64,000 nt of DNA, taken from positions 1,902,001-1,966,000 of the forward strand of contig CP126123.1 of the NCBI GenBank assembly GCA_030123605.1, written 5' to 3'. The DNA comes from Nitrospira sp. Its GTDB lineage: Bacteria > Nitrospirota > Nitrospiria > Nitrospirales > Nitrospiraceae. Of this stretch, positions 15,618 through 25,009 are shown piece after piece; within the stretch, counting starts at the first letter, position 1, and every line of letters begins with the position of its first letter. The position numbers and the translations under genes were made by a program. Under the pieces are notes generated by a model. The model searched no databases. It worked only from the letters and a program-made list of their open reading frames with translations, and had not been told where the DNA came from.

Positions 15618-17603
15618 TCACTGCGCAGGCAACGAACGCTCTCGCTCCACTCGGATATCTTCGATCAACGCGCGCAACGGTTCCGCTACGGACCAGGCCT
15701 GCGCGAAACAACCACGCGGCAGATACGGCGCCTGCCCGTCGAAAATTTCCGACACCTGACCCAAGCAGGCCTCATCGAGGTGATCAAGCAGCCCGTCGAG
15801 AAACGTCCGCGCTTCGCGCCGCACCGCCGCGCCGTCCCCATGGGTCTTCACCCAGGCCGTCACGAACGGACCGAGGAGGAAGGGCCACACTGTGCCTTGA
15901 TGGTACGCGCCGTCTCGATCGGACACACTGCCGGCATAGGAGGCGCAGAACCGAACATCTTCCGGCGCCAGCGTGCGCAACCCGACCGGCGTGAGCAACC
16001 GCTCCTTCACCACCTGCAACACACGTATCGCCTGCGATTCACTCACGAGCTGATCGTCCAGAGCGAGTGCATAGATTTGGTTGGGACGGAGCGACGCATC
16101 GTCTCCGGTCGGCCCGTCCACGACATCGAACAGGTATCCTCCGGTCGGATACCAGAACCTGGCACGAAACGATTCCACGGCGCGCGCACGATCCTTTCGG
16201 CATTGTGCCGCATAGCCCGACTCCCCGAACTGCTCCGCCAATTCCGCCGCGACCGCCAAGGCCCGCACCCAGAGGGCCTGGATCTCCACCGGTTTCCCCT
16301 GTCGAGGCGTCACCACCCAGTCTCCGACCTTGGCATCCATCCAGGTGAGTTGGGCACCCTCCGCTCCGCCCGTGATCAGTCCGTCGGCATCCATATGAAT
16401 GCCGAATCGCGTGCCCCGGCGATAGCCTTCGACAATCTGTTTGACCGCAGGCCAGGCCGTGAGGCGCACTCCGACCTGGTCACGGCTATAGTGCAGGTAC
16501 CGATCCACGGCGTGGACGAACCATAGCGACGCATCGATCGTGTTGTATTCCGGTTGCTCGCCCACGTCGAGGAATCGATTCGGGACCATCCCCTCCGACA
16601 ACTGTGAAGCAAACGCCTCGATCACCTGCTTGGCCATGCCATACCGACCGGTCACCAGGCAGAGTCCCGGCAAGGCCATGAACGTATCGCGCCCCCAATC
16701 GGCAAACCAGGGATAACCGGCGATCACCGTCTGCCGATCCCCCCGTTTCGAAAGGTATGTATCTGTGGCGGTCCAAAGCCTGTGCGCCAACCGATCGTCC
16801 GTCTTCAGACACTCCGACGGCCTTGCACGACGACCTCGCTCCTCTGCCATGACCTGTGCGACATCGACGGAGGAAAGGTCCTCCGTGGTGAAGACGAGGT
16901 CCGCCGTCGTTCCAGGAGTCAGGATGAACAGCCACTCGCCGGGCGACCACCAATCTTCCGCATGATCGAGCCCCCGTTCGCGCTCGACGGGATAGCGAAC
17001 GGTCCTATACCAGTCCGGCTGATGGCGATACTGTCCGCTGTGAAGAGCATGGATTTGAGGCACACCGTCGTAGGGGTGCCAGGTCACCCGCCCCTCGCCG
17101 ATGTCGGCCTGGGTATGGACTCCGGTATTCTCATGGTGGGTCGCATGGTAATCGCGTCCCGACAGCATCGGCCTCACTCGCAGGACGATCCCCGGCGGTG
17201 CGTCGTCCACCAGACGCCACCGCACGACAACCATGTCGCGGCCGTGCGGGCAAAAGAGTTCCCGCTCAATGCGTATCCCGTGCGCCCCATAGCGCCAGAT
17301 CGGCCAGGGAAGCGCGGAGAACCCCTCGCAATGTCGGTAGCCCTCCGGATGGACCGCGCCTTCGTAGAGGTTCGTAGAGAGCGGAAACGTGTGACCACCG
17401 GTTTCCACCCATTCCTCCAGATGATTCACCAGGGCCACGCGATCGACCGGCGGATTCCTGGCGATCAGGAGCAACGCGTGATACCGTCGCGTATTCGCGC
17501 CGGCGACCGTCCCGGAGGCGGAACCGCCGCGCCCGTTCGTCTCCAGCCATTCGAGCGCAAGCGCCCGTTCGAGGTTCTGACAGTCTTGCGCACCGACGTC
17601 CAT
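15618..17603 (-). CDS. Glycogen debranching enzyme, amylo-alpha-1,6-glucosidase (GH133)
   Basis: A 661-residue protein with the archaeal/bacterial GDE layout. The N-terminal domain (about residues 10-230) starts with EWLETNGRGGSASGTVAGANTRRYHALLL, the GDE_N hallmark. The C-terminal (alpha/alpha)6 barrel (about residues 290-645) contains AGYPWFADWGRDTFMALPGL near residue 316, with the catalytic acid Asp, then EYNTIDASLWF near residue 368, QALWVRALAV near residue 448 and YHQGTVWPFLLGPF near residue 580. It removes alpha-1,6 branches of glycogen-like polymers in the cytoplasm. It lies 97 bases after the large glucosidase gene on the same strand. Confidence in family is high; the natural polymer is unproven. 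Confidence 0.92.
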   Translation of the reverse strand: MDVGAQDCQNLERALALEWLETNGRGGSASGTVAGANTRRYHALLLIARNPPVDRVALVNHLEEWVETGGHTFPLSTNLYEGAVHPEGYRHCEGFSALPWPIWRYGAHGIRIERELFCPHGRDMVVVRWRLVDDAPPGIVLRVRPMLSGRDYHATHHENTGVHTQADIGEGRVTWHPYDGVPQIHALHSGQYRHQPDWYRTVRYPVERERGLDHAEDWWSPGEWLFILTPGTTADLVFTTEDLSSVDVAQVMAEERGRRARPSECLKTDDRLAHRLWTATDTYLSKRGDRQTVIAGYPWFADWGRDTFMALPGLCLVTGRYGMAKQVIEAFASQLSEGMVPNRFLDVGEQPEYNTIDASLWFVHAVDRYLHYSRDQVGVRLTAWPAVKQIVEGYRRGTRFGIHMDADGLITGGAEGAQLTWMDAKVGDWVVTPRQGKPVEIQALWVRALAVAAELAEQFGESGYAAQCRKDRARAVESFRARFWYPTGGYLFDVVDGPTGDDASLRPNQIYALALDDQLVSESQAIRVLQVVKERLLTPVGLRTLAPEDVRFCASYAGSVSDRDGAYHQGTVWPFLLGPFVTAWVKTHGDGAAVRREARTFLDGLLDHLDEACLGQVSEIFDGQAPYLPRGCFAQAWSVAEPLRALIEDIRVERERSLPAQ

Positions 17604-17700
17604 GATCCACTTTCTGCGTCAGGGATCAGCGCCCGACATTCAGGAAGACCTTGCGATCACGCCTTCGGCTGAACCCCGAGAGCTGGCGGCCGACACCCCT

Positions 17701-20376
17701 TCACTCGCCGCTCTGTTGAATCAGCTTGGCCACGAGTCCGGTCCAACCGGTTTGGTGTCCGGCACCGATACCGGCTCCGTTGTCTCCATGAAAATATTCG
17801 TAGAACAGGATCAGATCCCGCCAATGCGGGTCCTGTTGGAACTTCTCGGTCTTCCCATAGACGGGGCGCCGGCCGTCCTGGCCGCGCAGGAACGTGCGCG
17901 CCAGACGCCGTGACAGTTCCGCCGCAATCTCTGCCAGGTTCATCTTCGTCCCGGATCCCGTCGGATAGTCGACCATAAAGTCGTCGCCTAAAAAATAATG
18001 GAACTTTTGGAGGGATTCGATCAACAGATAGTTCACCGGAAACCAGACCGGACCTCGCCAATTGGAATTGCCTCCGAAGAGGCCGGTCGTGGACTCCGCC
18101 GGTTGGTACTCGACGCAGTAGTCCATTCCCACCGTCGAAAGCACGTAGGGGTGCTCCTTGTGATGGCGGGACAGGGCCCTCACACCGTAGGGAGCCAGGA
18201 ACTCGTTCTCGTCCAACATGTACCGCAAGACCTGGATCAATCGGCGACGGTGGACGAGCGACAGGAACCGGCGCACCTCTCCGTCCTGCGAACGCGTTTC
18301 GATATGCAGACCGAAATCAGGGCGATTCTCGATGAACCACTGCATCCGGTGCTTGAACCGGGGCAATTGGTCGACGAGTTCGGAATTCAAGGTCTCCACG
18401 GCAAAGAGAGGGATCAAGCCGACCAGCGACCGGACCTTCATGGGGAACATCGTTCCATCCGGCAGATGCAACACATCGTAGAAGAACCCGTCTTCTTTGT
18501 TCCAGAGCTCGATCTTCTCATTGCCGATGTTGTTCATCGCCCGACAGATATAGACGAAATGCTCGAAGAACTTGCTGGCGACATCTTCGTAGGCCCGGTC
18601 CTCCTGCGCCAGTTCGAGGGCAATCGAGAGCATGTTCAGGCAATACATCCCCATCCAACTGGTCGCGTCGGATTGTTCGATATGCCCGCCGGTCGGCAAA
18701 GGAGCGCTCCGGTCGAAGACGCCGATGTTGTCCAGGCCGAGGAACCCGCCCTGAAAAATATTCTTTCCTCCGGCATCCTTACGGTTCACCCACCAGGTAA
18801 AATTCAACAGGAGCTTGTGGAACACCCGCGCCAGAAACACACGATCGCCGACGCCCTTGCGTTTCTTCTCGATCTTGTACACCCGCCAGGCCGCCCAGGC
18901 ATGCACCGGAGGATTCACGTCTCCCAAGGCCCATTCGTACGCGGGGATCTGCCCGTTGGGATGCATGTACCATTCACGGAGCAGAAGGATGAGTTGATCT
19001 TTGGCAAACCGCGAATCGACGAGGGCGATCGGCAGACAATGAAACGCCAGATCCCAGGCCGCATACCAGGGATATTCCCACTTATCCGGCATGGAAATGA
19101 CATCGGCATTGTAGAGATGCGTCCAATCGACATTTCTCCCCCGGAGCCGCTCGCGCGGCGGCTCAGGACCGGCAGGATCACCCTTCAACCACCGATCGAC
19201 ATCATAATGGTAAAACTGCTTGCTCCAGAGCAGTCCGGCAAAGGCCTGTCGCTGCACCGATCGCGCATCTTCGGACACATCCGGCGGCGCCAACCCGGCA
19301 TAAAACTCATCGGCTTCTCTGATCCGATCGGCAAAGATGGTATCGAACGTTTTGGGATCGAGGGCCCCGTCGGCCGCCCCGTTGGTGAACCGCAACCGAA
19401 TGGTCACGGGCTGCCCCGGCATCACCGACATATTATAGTGCGCCGCCGCCTTGGACCCGATGTGGTCGGGATTCACGGCCTCCTTGTCGCCATGGATAAT
19501 GTAGTCGTTGATGCCGTCCTTGACATAACGCGCCCCGTCGACATCGCCGTAGAGACGGCGCGTATTGGTTTCGTTCTCGGTGAAGAGCAGGTCCGGTGCT
19601 CCCTCGCAAAGAAGTCGGCGACGACCGTAATAGTTGTGGTCGAACTCGATCACGCTGACAGCGGGCATCGCGGCACCTTTCCGCATCCGCGGACGGCGCA
19701 CATCAAGCCCCCATGACCAGGTGTTGCGAAACCACAGGGTGGGCAAGACCGTCAACTCCGCCTGATCGGGACCGCGGTTGACCACCTGGATGCGCAGCAA
19801 CAGATCTTCGGGTGATGCCTTGGCATATTCCACGAACACGTCGAAGTACCGGTCGTCGTCGAAGACCCCCGTATCGAGCAATTCGAATTCCTGGTCGGTC
19901 CTGCCGCGTCGGTGGTTTTCTTCCACCAATCGCCCATAGGGGAACACTGCCTGGGGATATTTGTAGAGAAACTTCATGTAGGAATGGGTCGGCGTCGAGT
20001 CAAGATAGAAGTAGTATTCCTTCACATCCTCCCCGTGATTGCCTTCGTTCCCCGTGAGACCGAACAGGCGCTCCTTGAGAATCGGATCGCGCCCGTTCCA
20101 CAGCGCCAGGGCCAGGCAGATGAACTGGTGCCGGTCACATACTCCGGCCAGCCCGTCTTCGTTCCAGCGATAGGCTTTGGAGCGGGCGTGGTCATGGGGC
20201 ACCGCTTCCCATGCCGTCCCGCCGCGGCTGTAATCCTCCCGGACCGTCCCCCAGGCCCGTTCGCTGACGTAGGGCCCCCAGCGCTTCCAATGTTGCCGGC
20301 GCAAATCGTCCTCATCGAGACGTCGCTGCTCAGCCGATTGATGATGCGCAGGACGCTCTCCGACTGATTCCGCCAT
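17701..20376 (-). CDS. Large MGH1-type glucosidase (GH63-like)
   Basis: An 891-residue protein of the mannosyl-oligosaccharide glucosidase (GH63-like) group. An N-terminal beta domain (residues about 10-330, with [17 protein letters not shown] and [14 protein letters not shown]) precedes an (alpha/alpha)6 barrel. The barrel carries [21 protein letters not shown] near residue 429, [17 protein letters not shown] near residue 476, [21 protein letters not shown] near residue 562 and [17 protein letters not shown] near residue 777. ATG 20376 is set by AAGGAG nine bases upstream. Bacterial members of this clade hydrolyse small alpha-glucosides such as glucosylglycerate or kojibiose in some cases; the substrate here is open. 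It is upstream of the debranching enzyme. Confidence 0.88.
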   Translation of the reverse strand: MAESVGERPAHHQSAEQRRLDEDDLRRQHWKRWGPYVSERAWGTVREDYSRGGTAWEAVPHDHARSKAYRWNEDGLAGVCDRHQFICLALALWNGRDPILKERLFGLTGNEGNHGEDVKEYYFYLDSTPTHSYMKFLYKYPQAVFPYGRLVEENHRRGRTDQEFELLDTGVFDDDRYFDVFVEYAKASPEDLLLRIQVVNRGPDQAELTVLPTLWFRNTWSWGLDVRRPRMRKGAAMPAVSVIEFDHNYYGRRRLLCEGAPDLLFTENETNTRRLYGDVDGARYVKDGINDYIIHGDKEAVNPDHIGSKAAAHYNMSVMPGQPVTIRLRFTNGAADGALDPKTFDTIFADRIREADEFYAGLAPPDVSEDARSVQRQAFAGLLWSKQFYHYDVDRWLKGDPAGPEPPRERLRGRNVDWTHLYNADVISMPDKWEYPWYAAWDLAFHCLPIALVDSRFAKDQLILLLREWYMHPNGQIPAYEWALGDVNPPVHAWAAWRVYKIEKKRKGVGDRVFLARVFHKLLLNFTWWVNRKDAGGKNIFQGGFLGLDNIGVFDRSAPLPTGGHIEQSDATSWMGMYCLNMLSIALELAQEDRAYEDVASKFFEHFVYICRAMNNIGNEKIELWNKEDGFFYDVLHLPDGTMFPMKVRSLVGLIPLFAVETLNSELVDQLPRFKHRMQWFIENRPDFGLHIETRSQDGEVRRFLSLVHRRRLIQVLRYMLDENEFLAPYGVRALSRHHKEHPYVLSTVGMDYCVEYQPAESTTGLFGGNSNWRGPVWFPVNYLLIESLQKFHYFLGDDFMVDYPTGSGTKMNLAEIAAELSRRLARTFLRGQDGRRPVYGKTEKFQQDPHWRDLILFYEYFHGDNGAGIGAGHQTGWTGLVAKLIQQSGE

Positions 20377-20662
20377 CGCAGACACTCCTTGTCCACCAGA
20401 AAATCGGTCGCTCAGACTGGCGCAGCATGCACCGAGGTCCGGAAATATTCAACTGGGATTCGATGGGACTCTGTACCGGCGTCTCAGACCGCAGGCTCGG
20501 GAAAGACACGACGGCCGCCGTCTCATGGCAACAGTCGAAGGAGCAGGCCGGTCCTTACAGAATCCGAGAAACCGACAGGGGGAATTGAGAACGGATCGCG
20601 TACGGATAGCTGAGTGAGCCGGGGCACAATGGGGGAGAGCCTCGGAAACGAGCGGAAAAACC

Positions 20663-20848
20663 CTAACTCCAGACGACGCTTTCCTGATTCATGAGGTAGT
20701 CGATGACCTCGATGCTGTCCCGCAGCTGGAGTTGTGCCTGTTCAGACATCGGCAGAATCGCACCGACAAGCTTGCCGGATTCCACCTCCGCCAGGTTAGG
20801 AATCCCGTCGGTACGGCGCTTCTCCAGATCGGATCGATAGCTGGCCAC
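20663..20848 (-). CDS. Small conserved-looking protein, GTG start
   Basis: A 61-residue protein starting at GTG 20848 with GGGAGG six bases upstream. It is hydrophilic, with a basic first quarter (YRSDLEKRR) and an acidic helix at the end (DSIEVIDYLMNQES). There is no signal peptide or Cys. An extended -10 promoter lies 84 bases upstream. Function is unknown. No gene is seen in the 286 bases between it and the glucosidase start. Confidence 0.6.
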   Translation of the reverse strand: MASYRSDLEKRRTDGIPNLAEVESGKLVGAILPMSEQAQLQLRDSIEVIDYLMNQESVVWS

Positions 20849-20931
20849 CTGTTACCTCCCGTCCTTTGTCGGCTGTGGCGCAGCAATTCTTGAGCCACAC
20901 CATTGGATCGTCGATGTCATGTGTACTCTGA

Positions 20932-20940
20932 AGCATAGCA
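20932..20940 (-). promoter_or_regulatory. Extended -10 promoter of the 61-residue gene
   Basis: On the minus strand TG-C-TATGCT runs 20940 to 20932. The -35 region is poor, as expected for extended -10 promoters. A start near 20925 would give a leader of about 77 bases before GTG 20848. Confidence 0.5.
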
Positions 20941-20984
20941 CACGAGGGACATCGTCCAGGCACGGCGGCTAACCTCTCAATTTG

Positions 20985-22046
20985 TTATCGCATTGTCGTC
21001 GAATTTCCGTGGGATTCCACAAGAGGAGGCAGTGCACCGAGATAGGAAAATTCACCGATTTTGATCAGGGCAGTATCGGCACGGAGTCGGAAATCGTCCT
21101 GCGCACTGTCAACAAACCGTGGATCGACCGTCAAATCCGAATCAGGCTTCAGTTCGGGAGCAGGTTGGTTCGGCGTTCCGGGCCTGAGATAGTTGGATCC
21201 GGAGTTCTGCATGTCATTGTAGGACAGAGTGACAAGGCTGGACGGTCCCACGACAAATCCGTAGCCATTGAGACTCACGATGTTGCCGGTCGCTTCGTTC
21301 TGTGAAGTCCCCAGAAAAGCCGCTCCCCCGCCGTTTTTCACGAGCGTATTGCCGACCAAGGCCGCTCGCGATTGGTCGTTGACGATCACGGCCTCGAACA
21401 GGCTCCGAGTGATAATGTTTCGTTCGAGACGCACGTCGGACTTCCCTGCCACGCTGACCCCATGGTCGTTGTCGTGAATGAAGTTGCTGCGCAGGACCGC
21501 CTGGGAATTCGCGAATTGCACCCCGGTAGTTTCGCTGCCCCCGATGATGCAATGTTCGATACGAACATGCTCCACCTGCTGGGTGAACAGCATGCCCTTC
21601 ACGCGCGCGTGATGCAAGACGATGCCGTGCCCATTGAAGATGCCCATGGCATGACCGCCATGTTCGTTGATCGTGATGCCGGCAATTTCTACATCGGTCG
21701 CACCATAGGGCCACTTGCCGACGTGGAACACCCCCACCCGCTCACGCCCCAGGATCGTGACCTGATCCATGCCGGCCCCGATCAGGCGAATCTTCTCTTT
21801 GCTATGGATGGTCACATCCTCGGCATAGGCGCCGGGTTTGATGAAGATCGTATCCCCCTTCTTCGCGGCATCCACCGCTTCCTGGATGGATCGGTACTGA
21901 CCGGACCCGTCCAAGGCGACTACAATCTGTTGCGGCTCGGATCGGACAGGCTCTTCCGCCCGCAAGGGCGAAGGGCCCATCACCTCGACCGCCAGGCAGA
22001 GAAAAACGATCTTCAACATCCATTTCATCATGGTCAGCATGGTCAT
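20985..22046 (-). CDS. Exported right-handed beta-helix protein
   Basis: A 353-residue protein with a signal peptide (hydrophobic residues about 10-24, cut near LRA). It opens with the pectate-lyase/NosD type start QIVVALDGSGQYRSIQEAVDAAKKGDTIFIKPG, then shows regular beta-helix coils: NGHGIVLHHARVKGM, HCIIGGSETTGVQF, NFIHDNDHGVSVAG and GNTLVKNGGGAAFLG. The fold fits NosD/PbH1 repeat proteins that bind or cut polysaccharides. No pectinase active site is obvious. ATG 22046 is the first of three clustered starts and none has a clear Shine-Dalgarno. It is divergent from coaE. Confidence 0.85.
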   Translation of the reverse strand: MTMLTMMKWMLKIVFLCLAVEVMGPSPLRAEEPVRSEPQQIVVALDGSGQYRSIQEAVDAAKKGDTIFIKPGAYAEDVTIHSKEKIRLIGAGMDQVTILGRERVGVFHVGKWPYGATDVEIAGITINEHGGHAMGIFNGHGIVLHHARVKGMLFTQQVEHVRIEHCIIGGSETTGVQFANSQAVLRSNFIHDNDHGVSVAGKSDVRLERNIITRSLFEAVIVNDQSRAALVGNTLVKNGGGAAFLGTSQNEATGNIVSLNGYGFVVGPSSLVTLSYNDMQNSGSNYLRPGTPNQPAPELKPDSDLTVDPRFVDSAQDDFRLRADTALIKIGEFSYLGALPPLVESHGNSTTMR

Positions 22047-22085
22047 AACGCCGGGCAGGGAGAGAAGTCAATCTGCCGTCGTTGC

Positions 22086-22100
22086 GGGGGATGAACCCCC
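22086..22100. other. Short GC hairpin 5' of coaE
   Basis: GGGGG-ATGAA-CCCCC at 22086-22100 can form a five-base stem. It lies between the divergent beta-helix gene and the coaE promoter, overlapping the coaE -35 region, so it could modulate that promoter. It may also be trivial. Confidence 0.25.
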
Positions 22101-22101
22101 A

Positions 22102-22110
22102 TGGTATGTT
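22102..22110 (+). promoter_or_regulatory. Extended -10 promoter of coaE, probably leaderless
   Basis: TG-G-TATGTT at 22102-22110. The usual start point, seven to nine bases on, coincides with the A of ATG 22119. No Shine-Dalgarno exists upstream of the start, which supports a leaderless mRNA. Confidence 0.5.
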
Positions 22111-22118
22111 CCCGCCCC

Positions 22119-22721
22119 ATGATCCTCGTGGGCCTCACGGGCGGAATCGCGACCGGCAAGAGCACGGTCGCCAAGATGTTCGAACGATGCGGAGCTCATA
22201 CCATCGATGCGGATATCTTGGCTCGCCAGGCGGTGGAGCCTGGGAAGCCGGCCTGGCGCGCGATCGTCAGATCATTCGGCAAGGCCGTGCTGAACGCGGA
22301 TCGTACACTCAACCGTGCCGCCCTGGGGCAGATCGTCTTTCGCGACAAGACCAAGCTGCGTCGCTTGGAGCGCCTCATCCATCCTCACGTGGCAAGAATG
22401 CAAGAGCGAATCACCAAGACCATCGCACGCAAACACCCCAAAGCAGTCATCCTGTATGAAGCCCCGCTCTTGTTTGAAGCAGGGGTCGATAGGCGGATGG
22501 ATCTGGTCGTCGTCGTCACGGCGGACCGCCGGACGCAAATCGCCCGCCTCAAAGCGCGCAATGGCTTCAGTCGCTCCGAAGCGCTTCGCCGTATACAATC
22601 CCAGATCCCGATCAAACAGAAAGTCGCAGCGGCAGACTACGTCCTCGACGGGACAACTCCCCGTACTCGATTGCTGAGCCAGGTCAGGCGACTCTATCGC
22701 GAATTGCGCGACCTCGCCTAG
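22119..22721 (+). CDS. coaE: Dephospho-CoA kinase
   Basis: A 200-residue P-loop kinase that phosphorylates the 3' hydroxyl of dephospho-CoA in the last step of CoA synthesis. The P-loop is LTGGIATGKSTV at about residues 5-16, followed by the Asp-rich TIDADILARQAVEPGKPAW near residue 28. LIHPHV near residue 86 and the lid RLKARNGFSRSEALRRIQSQIP near residue 144 complete the set. Length is normal for the family. The N-terminus MILVGLTGG fits the family exactly. There is no ribosome site, and the promoter sits just upstream. trxB follows 44 bases on with its own promoter. Confidence 0.95.
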   Translation: MILVGLTGGIATGKSTVAKMFERCGAHTIDADILARQAVEPGKPAWRAIVRSFGKAVLNADRTLNRAALGQIVFRDKTKLRRLERLIHPHVARMQERITKTIARKHPKAVILYEAPLLFEAGVDRRMDLVVVVTADRRTQIARLKARNGFSRSEALRRIQSQIPIKQKVAAADYVLDGTTPRTRLLSQVRRLYRELRDLA

Positions 22722-22750
22722 TCCACGGCTTTTCCCTCGCCGCTCCTGTG

Positions 22751-22759
22751 TGGTAGCAT
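22751..22759 (+). promoter_or_regulatory. Extended -10 promoter of trxB, probably leaderless
   Basis: TG-G-TAGCAT at 22751-22759. The base seven downstream is 22766, the A of the trxB start codon. The -35 region is weak (TTTCCC). No Shine-Dalgarno precedes the ATG. Confidence 0.5.
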
Positions 22760-22765
22760 CCGCCC

Positions 22766-23692
22766 ATGCAGCACGTTGCCATCATCGGATCAGGCCCTGC
22801 CGGACTGACGGCTGCCATCTATGCCGCACGGGCAAACCTGTCTCCGTGGCTCATCGAAGGTTGGCAATCCGGCGGACAACTGACGACCACCACCGAGGTC
22901 GAGAACTATCCGGGCTTTTCCAAAGGCATCATGGGACCTGAATTGATGAAGGAGATGCGGGCCCAGGCTGAACGGTTCGGCACGGAATTCCTGACCGGCG
23001 ATGTCTCGGCGGTAGATCTGAACAAGCGCCCGTTCAGCCTGACCATCGACGGGGAACGGACGATCGAAACCGCCGCCTTGATTATCGCCACCGGCGCGTC
23101 GGCTATTCACCTCGGATTGCCGAACGAAGCACGGCTCACCGGACACGGGGTCTCGACCTGCGCGACCTGCGACGGGTACTTTTTTCGCGGCAAGGATCTG
23201 GTGGTCGTGGGCGGCGGCGACAGCGCGATGGAAGAAGCCATCTTCTTGACCAAGTTCGCCCGCACGATCACGGTGGTCCATCGGCGGGATAAGCTGCGAG
23301 CCTCGAAAATCATGCAGGACCGCGCCATGAAGAACGAAAAGATTTCCTTCGCCTGGAACTCCATTGTCGAGGACATCCTCGGGCAAGACCGAGTCACCGG
23401 CGTCCGGCTCAAGAATGTCGTGACCGGTGATTCGACGGAATCGGCCTGCGCCGGCGTTTTTGTTGCCATCGGCCACCGCCCCAACACCGACCTCTTCAAG
23501 GGACAGCTCGACATGGATGAAAAGGGCTACCTGCTCACCTTGCAAGGCACGACGACCAGCATCCCGGGAGTCTTCGCCGCAGGCGACGTACAAGACGCAA
23601 CGTACCGCCAAGCAGTCACGGCCGCCGGCTCCGGCTGCATGGCCGCCATAGATGCCGAACGATTCCTGGAAGCGAATGATCATCAGATGTGA
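22766..23692 (+). CDS. trxB: Thioredoxin reductase
   Basis: A 308-residue low-molecular-weight thioredoxin reductase that passes electrons from NADPH through FAD to thioredoxin. FAD motif [17 protein letters not shown] is at about residues 5-21, the redox pair CATC in [11 protein letters not shown] near residue 132, and the NADPH motif [13 protein letters not shown] near residue 148. [16 protein letters not shown] near residue 172 includes the NADPH-binding arginines, and the second FAD site [15 protein letters not shown] is near residue 270. All key residues are intact. It ends just before a large palindromic repeat. Confidence 0.95.
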   Translation: MQHVAIIGSGPAGLTAAIYAARANLSPWLIEGWQSGGQLTTTTEVENYPGFSKGIMGPELMKEMRAQAERFGTEFLTGDVSAVDLNKRPFSLTIDGERTIETAALIIATGASAIHLGLPNEARLTGHGVSTCATCDGYFFRGKDLVVVGGGDSAMEEAIFLTKFARTITVVHRRDKLRASKIMQDRAMKNEKISFAWNSIVEDILGQDRVTGVRLKNVVTGDSTESACAGVFVAIGHRPNTDLFKGQLDMDEKGYLLTLQGTTTSIPGVFAAGDVQDATYRQAVTAAGSGCMAAIDAERFLEANDHQM

Positions 23693-23699
23693 CGCCTCC

Positions 23700-23821
23700 A
23701 GGATGCTCAAAATGGAAGTCCGACGAGACCGCAGGCGAGATAAAGCCGGAGGCGTACCCTCTGGGATACGTCCGGATTCTAGCGAGCCGAGAACGGAGTA
23801 GGTGGCCATTTTCAGCATCCT
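23700..23821. repeat. Palindromic repeat element, 122 bp, cruciform-like
   Basis: AGGATGCTCAAAATGG at 23700-23715 pairs with its inverse at 23806-23821, with one mismatch at the ninth base. A second hairpin lies inside (CCGGAGGCGTA against TACGTCCGG, about 23744-23774). The arms and the GTTCTCG interior match the element at 11251-11313, read in the opposite direction. It separates trxB from thiI and could act as a terminator. Confidence 0.75.
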
Positions 23822-23830
23822 GTCACCATT

Positions 23831-25009
23831 ATGAGATGTGCGGTCGTCCACTACCATGAATTGGCCCTCAAGGGGCGCAATCGAGATTTCTTCGAGCAAC
23901 GACTCGTCCGTAATCTCCGCCTGGCGCTGAAAGACCTGAAGATTCGGCGGGTCGAGTCCCTGCAGGGCCGCATCAGAATCACGATTCCCGAACCGGTATC
24001 GTCCGATCTCGTCGCGGAGCGATTGCGTCGGACCTGCGGCGTCTCGAACTTCCTGCTGACCGAATCCGTACCGCTGGACCTGAGCGCACCGGATTTGACG
24101 GCGCTGAAACAGGTCGCCGAACGGCAAGTCGCGGGACAGTCCTTCACCTCATTCCGCGTCACCGCGAAACGAGCCGACAAACGTCTGCCGCTGACCTCGA
24201 TGGATGTCGAGCGCGAAGTCGGCGGACATCTCTGCGCGGTCACGGGGAAAACCGTCAGGCTGAAACAACCGGACCTCACCCTCCACATCGAACTGCTCAC
24301 CCGTGAAGCCCATGTCGCAGCAAGGAAAATCCACGGGCCCGGCGGCATGCCGGTGGGAACCGGCGGCAAGGTGGCCTGCCTGATTTCCGGCGGAATCGAT
24401 TCTCCCGTTGCGGCCTACCGCATGATGAAACGAGGCTGTAAAGCGGTCTTCGTGCATTTTTCCGGCCGCCCACTGGTCAGCCGGGCGTCGGAAGAGAAAG
24501 TCCAGGAGTTGGTCCGGCTGCTCACCGAATACCAATACTCCTCGCAACTCTACGTCATTCCGTTCGGCGAGATTCAGCGTGAGATCGTGGCCCATGCCCC
24601 AGCGCCCTTTCGTGTCGTCCTCTACCGGCGGATCATGGTGAGGATCGCGGAGGAACTGGCGCGGCGTGAGGGTTGTTGGGCGCTGGTGACCGGCGATAGT
24701 CTGGGACAAGTCGCCTCGCAAACGCCGGAAAATCTCTCGGTGGTCGAAGCGGCGGCGGAACTCCCGCTCCTCCGTCCGCTGATCGGGATGGACAAGATCG
24801 AAATCACCGACCAGGCCCGGCAGCTCGGCAGCTTCGCCACGTCGATCGAGCCGGATCAGGATTGTTGCAAGCTCTTCGTGCCGCAACACCCGAGCACGCG
24901 CACCAGGCTGGAGAACATTCTTCGGATCGAGCGGAGTCTGGAGATCAGCACGTTCGTCAAACAAGGGGTGGAGAAGGCCGAATGCTCCACCGTCACTTTT
25001 CCCCTGTAA
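23831..25009 (+). CDS. thiI: tRNA 4-thiouridine synthase ThiI
   Basis: A 392-residue protein with the ThiI layout: ferredoxin-like and THUMP N-terminal domains (residues about 1-165; ELALKGRNRDFFEQRL near residue 9), then a PP-loop ATPase with SGGIDSPVAAYRMMKRG near residue 186. GDSLGQVASQTPENLSVVE near residue 290 and RPLIGMDKIEI near residue 315 follow. It adenylates and thiolates U8 of tRNA and may feed thiazole synthesis. The C-terminal rhodanese domain of the E. coli protein is absent, as in Gram-positive and many other ThiI. A Cys pair DCCKLF near residue 345 fits the short form. Its end overlaps the convergent SRPBCC gene by 17 bases. Confidence 0.93.
   Translation: MRCAVVHYHELALKGRNRDFFEQRLVRNLRLALKDLKIRRVESLQGRIRITIPEPVSSDLVAERLRRTCGVSNFLLTESVPLDLSAPDLTALKQVAERQVAGQSFTSFRVTAKRADKRLPLTSMDVEREVGGHLCAVTGKTVRLKQPDLTLHIELLTREAHVAARKIHGPGGMPVGTGGKVACLISGGIDSPVAAYRMMKRGCKAVFVHFSGRPLVSRASEEKVQELVRLLTEYQYSSQLYVIPFGEIQREIVAHAPAPFRVVLYRRIMVRIAEELARREGCWALVTGDSLGQVASQTPENLSVVEAAAELPLLRPLIGMDKIEITDQARQLGSFATSIEPDQDCCKLFVPQHPSTRTRLENILRIERSLEISTFVKQGVEKAECSTVTFPL

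Noticed and set aside
17998-19716. Long open frame antisense to the glucosidase
   Set aside because: It lies wholly inside a clear enzyme gene. High GC keeps antisense frames open, and it has no ribosome site or recognisable domain.
22790-24127. Long minus-strand frame across trxB and thiI
   Set aside because: Antisense to two intact enzyme genes and spanning a repeat element. It has no sign of a real protein.
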